Below, piece by piece: positions 7,923 to 16,317 of a stretch of DNA of 64,000 nt. The position numbers and the translations under genes were made by a program. The notes beneath the pieces are model-generated. The model was not told the DNA's origin. It did not search any database and saw only the letters and a program-made list of their open reading frames with translations. The stretch is from UBA2030 sp049969475. GTDB lineage: Bacteria; Bacteroidota; Bacteroidia; Bacteroidales; TTA-H9. Within the stretch, counting starts at the first letter, position 1, and each line of letters starts with the position of its first letter. The stretch is taken from contig JBMFOU010000019.1 in NCBI GenBank assembly GCA_049969475.1, forward strand, positions 1 through 64,000, written 5' to 3'.

Positions 7923-9824
7923 ATGAGCGAAGTTGTGAAGCACGAATGCGGCATTGCATTTATCAGGCTATTAAAACCGCTGGAGTATTATCTGTCGAAA
8001 TACGGAACCACCACCTGGGCGCTAAACAAACTCCAGCTTCTCATGGAAAAGCAACACAACAGGGGCCAGGATGGTGCGGGCATTGCCTGCATTAAATTCG
8101 ATCTCGAGCCTGGGAAAAAATACATCAACCGCATACGAAGCAATTCATCTACACCCATTAAGGATGTTTTTGATCAAGTTTTTGCTCCTTATAAAAAACT
8201 CAAGGAACAACATCCGCAACGTTTGTTCGATGTACAGTACCTGAAGGAGAATGTAGATTTCAGTGGAGAACTGTTCCTGGGGCATTTGCGTTATGGTACC
8301 TTCGGGAAAAACACTCTTCTGAACATTCATCCTTTTGTTCGCGAAAACAATTGGAAAACCCGTAATCTGGTGCTGGCCGGCAATTTTAACCTCACCAATG
8401 TGGATGAACTATTTGCCCGCCTGGTAGCATTGGGTCAGTTTCCGGTAGAAACCTCCGATACGGTAACCATACTCGAAAAAATCGGTCATTTTGTAGATGA
8501 AGAAAACGAGCGAATTTTCAAACATTACAGAGCTCAGGGATACTCCAAGAAAGAAATTACTCAATTTATCATCCGCGATTTCGATTTGCTCAATGTTCTC
8601 AGGGAAGCGTCGGCCCACTGGGATGGTGGATATGTGATGGCAGGCTTGCTGGGACACGGCGATGGGTTTGTGATGCGCGACCCCTCAGGCATACGGCCCG
8701 CCTTCTGGTATGCTGACGACGAGGTAGTAGTGGCAGCCAGCGAAAGACCGGTTATTCAGACCACATTTAACCTGAAAGCGGAGCAAGTTCAGGAAATACC
8801 GCCTGCTCATGCCCTGATGGTCAAAAGCGACGGCACTTACCGAATAGCAGCCTTCACCGAACCTCGACGCAAAGCAGCCTGTTCCTTCGAGCGTATTTAT
8901 TTTTCGCGGGGCACCGATAAAGACATCTATCTGGAGCGTAAACGCCTGGGGCGCTACCTTCTCCCTTCCATTCTGAAAGCCATTGACTACGACCTGGAGC
9001 ATACCGTATTTTCTTACATCCCAAATACCGCAGCCGTGGCTTTTCAGGGTTTGATGGAAGCACTGATTGAGTTTTGCGATGGGCTGAGAAAAGAAAAACT
9101 TTTGGCCTTGGGACACTCCCCCACGCCTGAAGAACTTGAGGAAATCTTTAGTATCAGGCCTCGTTTCGAGAAAATTGCGGTTAAAGATATCAAGCTGCGC
9201 ACTTTCATCACCCAGGACGAACAGCGCGACGATTTGGTGGCGCATGTCTACGATATAACCTATGGTGCAGTAAGGCCGGGTATTGACAACTTGGTGGTTA
9301 TCGACGACTCTATTGTGAGAGGCACCACTTTACAGCAAAGCATTATACGTATCCTCGACCGGCTTGAACCTAAAAAAATCATCATAGCCTCCTCGGCCCC
9401 CCAAATACGCTACCCCGACTGTTATGGCATCGACATGGCCAAACTCGGCGATTTCATTGCATTTAAGGCCGCTATCGAACTATTGCATGAAACCCATCAG
9501 GAAGCCATCATCAACCTAGTATATAAAAAGGCCAAAGAACAATTGACATTGCCCAAAGAACAGATGTCAAATCCTGTGAAAGATATTTATTCCCCATTTA
9601 CACAGGAACAAATAGCTGCTAAAATCGCTCAACTGGTTACCCACCCCAGGGTGAAGTCGAAGGTAGAAATCGTTTTCCAGACCGTCGACGACCTTCACAG
9701 AGCCATTCCCGAACATACGGGTGATTGGTACTTCACGGGCGATTATCCTACGCCAGGAGGCAACAAAGTCGTAAATAGAGCTTTTGTCAATTACATCGAA
9801 GGACGCAACGAGAGAGCATATTGA
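7923..9824 (+). CDS. purF: Amidophosphoribosyltransferase, long PurF-type
   Basis: The 633-residue enzyme combines an N-terminal class II glutamine amidotransferase with a C-terminal type I phosphoribosyltransferase. The nucleophile is Cys9 in HECGIAFI, so removal of an eight-residue propeptide would be needed to free it, as in the Bacillus enzyme. The NRGQDGAGIA motif follows near residue 45. The PRPP-binding loop VVIDDSIVRGTT lies near residues 457-468. PurF makes 5-phosphoribosylamine from PRPP and glutamine, the first committed step of purine synthesis. It is ~150 residues longer than the Escherichia coli enzyme, with extra sequence after both domains. Bacteroidota often carry this long form, sometimes beside a standard PurF, so its exact role could be specialised. 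It is monocistronic here. Confidence 0.83.
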   Translation: MSEVVKHECGIAFIRLLKPLEYYLSKYGTTTWALNKLQLLMEKQHNRGQDGAGIACIKFDLEPGKKYINRIRSNSSTPIKDVFDQVFAPYKKLKEQHPQRLFDVQYLKENVDFSGELFLGHLRYGTFGKNTLLNIHPFVRENNWKTRNLVLAGNFNLTNVDELFARLVALGQFPVETSDTVTILEKIGHFVDEENERIFKHYRAQGYSKKEITQFIIRDFDLLNVLREASAHWDGGYVMAGLLGHGDGFVMRDPSGIRPAFWYADDEVVVAASERPVIQTTFNLKAEQVQEIPPAHALMVKSDGTYRIAAFTEPRRKAACSFERIYFSRGTDKDIYLERKRLGRYLLPSILKAIDYDLEHTVFSYIPNTAAVAFQGLMEALIEFCDGLRKEKLLALGHSPTPEELEEIFSIRPRFEKIAVKDIKLRTFITQDEQRDDLVAHVYDITYGAVRPGIDNLVVIDDSIVRGTTLQQSIIRILDRLEPKKIIIASSAPQIRYPDCYGIDMAKLGDFIAFKAAIELLHETHQEAIINLVYKKAKEQLTLPKEQMSNPVKDIYSPFTQEQIAAKIAQLVTHPRVKSKVEIVFQTVDDLHRAIPEHTGDWYFTGDYPTPGGNKVVNRAFVNYIEGRNERAY

Positions 9825-9974
9825 TGGGTCCTGGTGAGAGGGTGCCTAAACTTACGGACAGAAAAAAACAAAAAGCTGATTACCAGAATGGAATTTAACT
9901 GATAACCAGCCTATATAACGATTAATAAATGCATTTAGTCCGTTTGGGGTGCTAAAGCCCGAGCAAAGGCCTAT

Positions 9975-10376
9975 CTATAAATTCTCATACGCTTTACGGA
10001 TAGATGAGGCAATGGATTCAAACTCCTCAGGAGTAAGTTTGAGTTTGGGTTTGCTAAAATCGATATCATAAACTCCCTGCAGGGGTACCAGATGAATGTG
10101 GGCGTGAGGCACTTCCAACCCAATAACAGCCACACCAATGCGCTTGCATGAAATCACCTTTTCAATGGCTTTGGCCACCTTTTTGGCAAAGACCATCAAT
10201 CCCTGAAGCTCGGCATCTTCCAGATCGAAGAGGTAGTCTACCTCACGTTTGGGAATGACAAGCGTATGTCCCCGGTGCAAAGGGTTAATATCGAGAAATG
10301 CTAGATAATGGTCGGTTTCGGCCACTTTCCAGGCTGGAATTTCTCCATTCACAATACGCGTGAAAATACTGGCCAT
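9975..10376 (-). CDS. HIT-family nucleotide hydrolase/transferase
   Basis: The 133-residue protein has the histidine-triad fold. It starts MASIFTRIVNGEIP, has a central HRGHTLVIPKRE strand and ends with the catalytic HAHIHLVPL motif near residue 90. HIT proteins of the Hint group hydrolyse nucleoside phosphoramidates and related AMP conjugates in the cytoplasm. Length and both signatures are normal for the family. It begins 12 bases after the greA stop on the same strand, so the two genes are probably one transcript. The physiological substrate cannot be told from sequence. Confidence 0.93.
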   Translation of the reverse strand: MASIFTRIVNGEIPAWKVAETDHYLAFLDINPLHRGHTLVIPKREVDYLFDLEDAELQGLMVFAKKVAKAIEKVISCKRIGVAVIGLEVPHAHIHLVPLQGVYDIDFSKPKLKLTPEEFESIASSIRKAYENL

Positions 10377-10388
10377 GGCTAGAATATT

Positions 10389-10862
10389 TTAACGGGTTAT
10401 TTCGAGTATTTCAAACATCATTTTGCCAGCGGGCACAACGATTTCGGCCTTGTCGCCCGGTTTTTTTCCCATAAGCCCTTTTGCGATAGGTGAGGTGATG
10501 GAAATCTTGCTGCTTTTAAGATTAGCCTCGGTTTCCGGTACAATGGAATACGACATGACAGCCCCATTCTGCAGGTTTTTAATTTTTACAGTAGTAAACA
10601 AACCCACTTTGCTGATATCGATATCCGATTCATCTAACACACGGGCATTGAGAATAAGGTTTTGGAGCTTGGAAATTTTAAGCTCCAACAGACCCTGTTG
10701 CTCTTTGGCAGCGTCGTATTCGGCGTTTTCCGATAAATCACCCTTGTCGCGGGCTTCAGCAATCATTTGTGAGATGCGGGGACGCTCTACATTAGTCAGA
10801 TAATCGAGCTGATCCTGCAGGGCCTTGAGACCTTCTCTGGTGTAGTAATGAATTTCACTCAT
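10389..10862 (-). CDS. greA: Transcription elongation factor GreA
   Basis: The 157-residue protein matches GreA in length and order. It has an N-terminal antiparallel coiled coil, with the acidic tip within the ARDKGDLSENAEYDAAKEQQ segment (residues ~38-58), and a C-terminal FKBP-like domain ending ISITSPIAKGLMGKKPGDKAEI. GreA enters the RNA polymerase secondary channel and stimulates cleavage of backtracked RNA. The ATG at 10862 is followed by the typical SEIHYYTREGLKAL. A putative promoter and a hairpin with a U-rich tail lie between this gene and the end of the PorV-like gene. HIT follows after 12 bases. Confidence 0.96.
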   Translation of the reverse strand: MSEIHYYTREGLKALQDQLDYLTNVERPRISQMIAEARDKGDLSENAEYDAAKEQQGLLELKISKLQNLILNARVLDESDIDISKVGLFTTVKIKNLQNGAVMSYSIVPETEANLKSSKISITSPIAKGLMGKKPGDKAEIVVPAGKMMFEILEITR

Positions 10863-10903
10863 CCCTGAAACATTTTTTCTTTTAAAGTATAAAGAAAAGA
10901 AGA

Positions 10904-10920
10904 CCCTTTGCGGGAAAGGG
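10904..10920 (-). terminator. Hairpin with U-rich tail upstream of greA
   Basis: CCCTTT (10904-10909) pairs with AAAGGG (10915-10920) around a 5-base loop. On the minus strand it is followed by a U-rich tract (TCTTCTTTTCTTT). It can end the PorV-like operon transcript, but it also lies downstream of the -7 element at 10939-10946 and so may be in the greA leader. Confidence 0.55.
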
Positions 10921-10938
10921 CCCTCTTATTTTTCGGTG

Positions 10939-10946
10939 CAAAGATA
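10939..10946 (-). promoter_or_regulatory. Putative -7 element for greA
   Basis: On the minus strand this reads TATCTTTG, a full match to TAnnTTTG. A TTG lies 14 bases upstream, closer than the usual 19-21. The predicted transcript would start just before the 10904-10920 hairpin. Confidence 0.5.
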
Positions 10947-10957
10947 ATATAAATTTT

Positions 10958-12031
10958 CTACAAGGCGATTCTTACACCAATAGAATGGGTGCCATCGAAA
11001 TGTTCTGTAGAACGGTAAGAATAATCGATAGAGAAAACAGAACCTTTGTCTTTGTTAAGGGGAACCTGCACAGTAAAGCCTCCGCTAAATCCTTTCCCAA
11101 CAGTGATTTTATTACCGCTTTCGATGTCTTCAAACATTCCATCCTCAAAGGTGTATCCTGCCCTAAGCATAACATAATCCCGGAATGAAAACTCGGCACC
11201 ACCCATGAAAAGGTCATTGGAGAAGGCATTCGACTGGAAGTTTCCGGCCAAAGTAAACCTTGACCTATCGAACAAGAAATCGTAGGCAGCACCGATACAC
11301 ATGGTGGTAGGCAACTCAAATTTGGCCTGACGTTGTGTAAGGGTAAACTGGGTCTCTTGTCCGGGGATGAAGACGCGGGTGGCAAAACCATCACCCGAGA
11401 AGGACATGGTGGGACCCACATTCTTTAGGGTAATGCCGAACTTGATATTTTCTTCCTCGCCTGTAACATACTGAATACCTGCATCGAGGGCGACACCACC
11501 GGCCGAGGCATCGGAGATGCTCTCGTTGATGATGCGCAGAAGCAAACCTCCATAAATACTATTGGAGAAGGCCTTCGAGTAACTGATACCTACATTGAGG
11601 TAGCTGGGCGAGAAGGTGCCGATACCACCTTCAGGAAGGTCGGTTCGGGTAATCATAATGTCGCCTATCGACATGGATGTGATGCTCATTCCCAACACGC
11701 CCGACTCGCTCACTCTTTGCGTAAAACCAAAGGCAGATATTTTAATGTCAGTGCCTTTGAGCCATTGGGTCTGGGAGAAAATAAGCTCAGTGGAGTTAGT
11801 GTGAGCCACACCGGCCACATTGGTAAACATAGATTCGAGGCCGCGCACGGTGGCAACGTTTACCCCACCCCAACCGCTGCTACGCGCCCAGGGATTAATA
11901 AGTAGTTCGGAACCACCGGCTTGCCCGGAACGGTCTTTGTTGCCCGCCTGAGCCATTTGAACGGGGAGAATAAACAATCCGGTGAGGGCTATTGCGATCA
12001 AATATTGAGAAATCTGTTTCATACCATTCAT
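10958..12031 (-). CDS. PorV/PorQ-family outer-membrane protein
   Basis: This ~357-residue protein has a signal peptide (MKQISQYLIAIALTGLFILP, cleaved after AQA) and a beta-barrel pattern. Near the N-terminus is NPWARSSGWGGVNVATVRGLESMFTNVAGVA, the small-residue region typical of PorV/PorQ relatives, which are FadL-like barrels. It ends SIGVRIAL. In the T9SS, PorV shuttles cargo from the Sov translocon to the attachment complex. This gene is the last of a three-gene operon behind a TonB receptor and a T9SS cargo, which suggests a dedicated partner for that cargo (inference). The start at 12031 is chosen for its A-rich upstream region; 12073 and 12022 are alternatives in the same frame. Confidence 0.8.
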   Translation of the reverse strand: MNGMKQISQYLIAIALTGLFILPVQMAQAGNKDRSGQAGGSELLINPWARSSGWGGVNVATVRGLESMFTNVAGVAHTNSTELIFSQTQWLKGTDIKISAFGFTQRVSESGVLGMSITSMSIGDIMITRTDLPEGGIGTFSPSYLNVGISYSKAFSNSIYGGLLLRIINESISDASAGGVALDAGIQYVTGEEENIKFGITLKNVGPTMSFSGDGFATRVFIPGQETQFTLTQRQAKFELPTTMCIGAAYDFLFDRSRFTLAGNFQSNAFSNDLFMGGAEFSFRDYVMLRAGYTFEDGMFEDIESGNKITVGKGFSGGFTVQVPLNKDKGSVFSIDYSYRSTEHFDGTHSIGVRIAL

Positions 12032-12075
12032 TTTTTTGATGTTTAAACAATTGGCATTCATCATAGTACCCATCG

Positions 12076-15000
12076 TTAGAAGGTATTAAGATCGATAGGC
12101 CGCAGAGCACCGAACCATTTCAGTATACGCTCCCCTCCTTCGCTCTTGATATGGAAGATATACACCCCGCCTGCAATGGGAATGCCGGCGAAGTTCTTCA
12201 AATCCCAGTCAAGGTAGGTGCTTGGATCATCTTTAGTAAACTGACGTATGAGCGTTCCATTCATGTTATAGATGGTAACCACGCATTTCTTCGGAAGATT
12301 GGTAATCTTGACTCTGTTGTCAAGAGCATTAGATTCATACGAAGAATAAGCGTAGTAGGGGTTGGGTACAATATTAATCAGATCTAAGTCGGTCTGCGTT
12401 TTTACAGCATCATTGTAAAGAGGTTCAAGGCCTTCTGTTGTAAAGGCGTAAACCGGATAGTTATGGTTAAGGGTGTCATCAGTGCCTGGGGGTAAGGGGC
12501 GAGAGTAATAACGACCATAAGGCTTGCTCACTCTGATGCGGAACCTGGCATCATTAGAAAGCCACCACTCCGGATGATCTGATGCAGGCAGAGGCATACC
12601 CACCCACATGGTGCTGGCGAAAACAGCGGTCTTGGTGACAATTTCAGGGGTGCGTTGTAGAACATTATACAAGTAGCGGCAGCCATCATAAGCCGGGAAT
12701 TCATAAACTGAGTCTTGAATTCTCACACGGGTGTGCTGCATCACATACACATAATGCTTACCGCCAAACACCGGTTTTCCATTTTCATAAAGAGTGGGAG
12801 AAGGATTGAATATCATGTCGCGACCATTATGCCCGCTCAACCAGCTATCCTCACCAAACATGATATTGAGGCGTTCGCCCGTTTCGAGATTGATGGCATA
12901 GCCGGGGAACCAACCAAATCCCACCGGACCAATGAATGCCGGGTCGTTGGGGTCGGTGCTGGGCTGAGCATCGGCCGTGGCCTTCACACCATCCTTGTTC
13001 ACTGAGAAACCTGCCCGCGGGCTGAAACGTTTTACACCGCCTTCAGCAAGTTTTGGATCGGGGCACATCTCAATGACCAGCGCACGGGTCCATTTCGATT
13101 TATCGCTTGTCAGTACGATATCGACGCTGGCCGCAGTAGATAGCGGGCAGTTATTTTTGGAAACTACGTTATAGGCAGGGCCTTCGGGGCTCTGGTCATT
13201 GTAGGCAGTCAATCCGTATGGAGCCCACATACCGCCTATAACTTTTTCGAAGTACTCATTGGGGTCCCAAGGATTGGCAGGCGAACCAGCCATCTGCCAG
13301 TCGTTATAGTTGGGATTCTCGTCATCCTTATATGTACCTGCACGTATCCAGTTCTGGGCACTCGAAGGAACGTTGTTATCGAAAACTCCGCTCAGCCAAC
13401 GTTTAGAGCTATCGGCATACAAAAGGTTGGACTCAATGAAACCATTTTTGATTGCCGAACTGCTACCCGGGTTTGCGACCTGGTAGATATGAATAGCCAG
13501 GCCAAGATCAATGAAGAGCTGCTGATAATCGTAATTGATGGTCGAATCGCTTTTGTACACCTTGCCGGTTTCATCTATCATTCTCCACGCTGCATTGGTG
13601 AGCTCACCCTGAGTATTTACAACATTTCGGATAAATTCGATAGTGAAGTTGCCCTTTTTCACATTTAAGGGGTCGATGACCTTAATGTTAAGGGGTCCGT
13701 AACCGCCTTGGTATACGGGATGGTATGCAATGGGATAATTGGGGCTACCATAAGGATTGTCAACAGGATGAGCCACAGGCTTACTTAAGATCTCATCGAT
13801 AGTGGCTTGAGAGAGTTCGAGAGACATGCCTCCATTACCTTGTCCCTGAATACGGGTGATAACAGGTCCATCACCAAAGTTCGATTTTACAACCAAGCCA
13901 TTGATTGTTTTATGTGGAATGGCAGTATATACCTTGATATTTTTACGACCTGCGAGATAAGGTTTTTTCTGTCCGTCAAGCCCAGTAGGATCGATCGTGT
14001 ACTTCTTGTATTCATTATAGGCATACGCAATAGCCAGATAATAATACTGCTTGTGGTTAACCAGCCTGCGGTCGCCAGTGGCAAAAGCATCTTCGGTAAT
14101 TTTGAATACATGCTGAATTCCATTATCGCCTCCTTCTACTTCAACCACAGGAACACTGTAACCAATGGCCTGATCAGGATAGTGGTTAACCAATTTGGTA
14201 ACTCCGTTGCGAATATCGCATTGGAATACCAGGCGGGCTTTGGCCGGGTCGTGCAGACTTTCAACCGACACCGAAGCATCTTTCAACTGAAATATCTGAT
14301 ATCCTTCGAAGCGATAGAGAGAGTCGCCGCCTTTGATAGTAATATCGCGTTCGGCATATCCTTCCCTAAAGTTGTTAGAAGTTTTTTTATTGGTGAGATA
14401 AATCAAAAGTTCGCGATCGAGTTCCTGAATAGTCAGATCTGGAGCGTCAGGACCATCCAGTACTTTGAAACAGTTATCGAACAGAGCCTGGCACTTATCG
14501 TCTACTACACGAAGGAGTTTAACCGAAGCTTCAGGTCCACCCGAAATAGCCCGGGCCCAGGGTACACCGAAGGTAATGTAGTTAACAGCACCAGGAAGAA
14601 GGGTGAAAGGACCGGCCGACTGCATGAAACGGCGGTCGTAAGGTTGATTACCGGCGGTAACTTCAGTCCAATAAAGACCATTCTGGTTGTAACCACCGTT
14701 AGGCGGAATACCCCTTGTGCCCCAGTTGCAGGGGTCAGAGTCGCCGGGGAACATGAAGTCGCATTCGGGCCCAACTGCACCGGGATTCGAGGGGTGTGCA
14801 TTTCCACCATAAATCATTTTGGTGTTGTCGCGCCAAATACCTCTCAGGTAGTTATAATATTCTGGAGCAATTCTAGGGTCGCCCTGCACAGAGTTGTCGT
14901 TGTTATGATAAACAAAACGACGCATGCCGTAACGTTCATCGTCCACAATACCATTACCAAAGTTCACTCCATTGATAGCGGCACTGTTTACCAGGAAGTT

Positions 15001-16317
15001 TCCTGTTTTCTGTTCTCCAGGTTTGCCATAAGTCATCACAATGACAGTGGAGTCGAAGTTTACGATGGAGCAGTCGCCATTGAATGAGGGCCCAAGAATG
15101 CCATCTCCATTAAAGGAGGGATTATCGTATCCATCGGGGTCGAGGTAAGGACCCTGGAAGAAGTCGATACCCACAGCCGGTGGTTGATCTCCATAAGCTT
15201 CTACCTGTCCTGTTCCATCCACGGCTTTACCATTGTATGCATAGCCCATACCGCGCAAAACGTCGCAACCTACGTAGTCATCGTAGGCATATCCAAGGTC
15301 GGCATCGGTCCACGGAGAAAAATAGGTATTGGTGAGGGTAAAAGTGGAACGGTTAATAATTTCGTAGGAGTAGAAGGTCATGTTGTTGATTTCGTCGTTG
15401 GTGGCGAAGCCAAAGGCCTGGGCTCTAATTTCCAGACCGATAGCCTGACCCTGGGATTCGGAGTGGAAGTTTCCTTTATCATTGAAAACCCACCAGAACG
15501 TTTTATCTCCTTTAAGTACCTGGTCGGCTAGGATGCCGCCTTTTACAATGCCCTGTACACCTTCCAAAGTCTGGATAGGGCTGTGACAGAGTTCGTTGGG
15601 AATATCATAGTAAGGATAGTCGCCCTGATTGGGATCGTATTCACCATTGCCATCCATATCGTAGAAGGGAGCCAGGTAGTAGCTCTGGAATTTGGAGGGA
15701 TCGCCATGGGCTGGCCAATCGAGGATGCTTTTGGGGATGGAGTATCCGGGATATTCTTCAGCCCGGTTTTCGCTGAACCACCAGCCCAGGAATTCATCCA
15801 CTTCGGCCCTGGAAATAATGAAGAACTTATCGTATTCAGCACAGGTTTCGGGGTCAACAGCTGCTGTACCATCTATGGTGAGGGGTCCGGTCCAGTAGTC
15901 GTTACCTACCTGACGGAAACGCAGAGCAGCCATTTTCAGCTGGTCGTTTACGTCAAGGCCTCCAATCCACAAGGAGCCGGCAAAAAGAGAAGTCTTGGTA
16001 GTATTGGCAGGGATGTAATACTGCGAACCGGCACCGGCTCCCAGGTCCCACCACATATCGCCACCCGTATTAATACGGCAACGAACATTATTAATATCCA
16101 AAAACTGATAGGCCGAAGCAGCCGAGCAACCAGCTGTACTGGCCTTGACGGCTTTTGATTGTTTTTGCTTGTCGCCCACAAATACATCCCCGTAAACATT
16201 GACGTTTAGCAGGGCGAGAAGGCCGACAATCACCCAAATTCGCTGTAACATCTTGGTCATATGCTCTGTTTTTATTTTATTATCTTTAGTCATTTTGATT
16301 ACAATAACCCAACCCAT
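12076..16317 (-). CDS. Giant secreted protein with T9SS C-terminal sorting domain
   Basis: The frame encodes up to 1413 residues. A signal peptide (MLQRIWVIVGLLALLNVNVYG) begins about 22 codons in, so translation may start at an internal ATG, although the first ATG overlaps the upstream stop as TAATG and could be translationally coupled. The long middle is rich in aromatic residues, Gly, Asn and Asp with no domain I recognise. It has several acidic DxDGxGxYDPNxGDYP-like loops that resemble calcium-binding sites. The last ~95 residues (IVPNPYYAYSSYES, then VTIYNMNGTLIRQF, then GIPIAGGVYIFHIKS) form a type A T9SS sorting domain. The protein should be exported and anchored on the cell surface. 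It is encoded between a TonB receptor and a PorV/PorQ protein. Confidence 0.85.
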   Translation of the reverse strand: MGWVIVIKMTKDNKIKTEHMTKMLQRIWVIVGLLALLNVNVYGDVFVGDKQKQSKAVKASTAGCSAASAYQFLDINNVRCRINTGGDMWWDLGAGAGSQYYIPANTTKTSLFAGSLWIGGLDVNDQLKMAALRFRQVGNDYWTGPLTIDGTAAVDPETCAEYDKFFIISRAEVDEFLGWWFSENRAEEYPGYSIPKSILDWPAHGDPSKFQSYYLAPFYDMDGNGEYDPNQGDYPYYDIPNELCHSPIQTLEGVQGIVKGGILADQVLKGDKTFWWVFNDKGNFHSESQGQAIGLEIRAQAFGFATNDEINNMTFYSYEIINRSTFTLTNTYFSPWTDADLGYAYDDYVGCDVLRGMGYAYNGKAVDGTGQVEAYGDQPPAVGIDFFQGPYLDPDGYDNPSFNGDGILGPSFNGDCSIVNFDSTVIVMTYGKPGEQKTGNFLVNSAAINGVNFGNGIVDDERYGMRRFVYHNNDNSVQGDPRIAPEYYNYLRGIWRDNTKMIYGGNAHPSNPGAVGPECDFMFPGDSDPCNWGTRGIPPNGGYNQNGLYWTEVTAGNQPYDRRFMQSAGPFTLLPGAVNYITFGVPWARAISGGPEASVKLLRVVDDKCQALFDNCFKVLDGPDAPDLTIQELDRELLIYLTNKKTSNNFREGYAERDITIKGGDSLYRFEGYQIFQLKDASVSVESLHDPAKARLVFQCDIRNGVTKLVNHYPDQAIGYSVPVVEVEGGDNGIQHVFKITEDAFATGDRRLVNHKQYYYLAIAYAYNEYKKYTIDPTGLDGQKKPYLAGRKNIKVYTAIPHKTINGLVVKSNFGDGPVITRIQGQGNGGMSLELSQATIDEILSKPVAHPVDNPYGSPNYPIAYHPVYQGGYGPLNIKVIDPLNVKKGNFTIEFIRNVVNTQGELTNAAWRMIDETGKVYKSDSTINYDYQQLFIDLGLAIHIYQVANPGSSSAIKNGFIESNLLYADSSKRWLSGVFDNNVPSSAQNWIRAGTYKDDENPNYNDWQMAGSPANPWDPNEYFEKVIGGMWAPYGLTAYNDQSPEGPAYNVVSKNNCPLSTAASVDIVLTSDKSKWTRALVIEMCPDPKLAEGGVKRFSPRAGFSVNKDGVKATADAQPSTDPNDPAFIGPVGFGWFPGYAINLETGERLNIMFGEDSWLSGHNGRDMIFNPSPTLYENGKPVFGGKHYVYVMQHTRVRIQDSVYEFPAYDGCRYLYNVLQRTPEIVTKTAVFASTMWVGMPLPASDHPEWWLSNDARFRIRVSKPYGRYYSRPLPPGTDDTLNHNYPVYAFTTEGLEPLYNDAVKTQTDLDLINIVPNPYYAYSSYESNALDNRVKITNLPKKCVVTIYNMNGTLIRQFTKDDPSTYLDWDLKNFAGIPIAGGVYIFHIKSEGGERILKWFGALRPIDLNTF

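Noticed and set aside
9840..9930. Imperfect hairpin after the purF-like gene
   Set aside because: GCTGATTACC and its partner have several mismatches and no T tract, so I do not call a terminator.
13807..15087. 426-codon open frame on the plus strand
   Set aside because: It is fully antisense to the giant T9SS cargo gene, has no recognisable domain, and the cargo frame has a signal peptide and a sorting domain.
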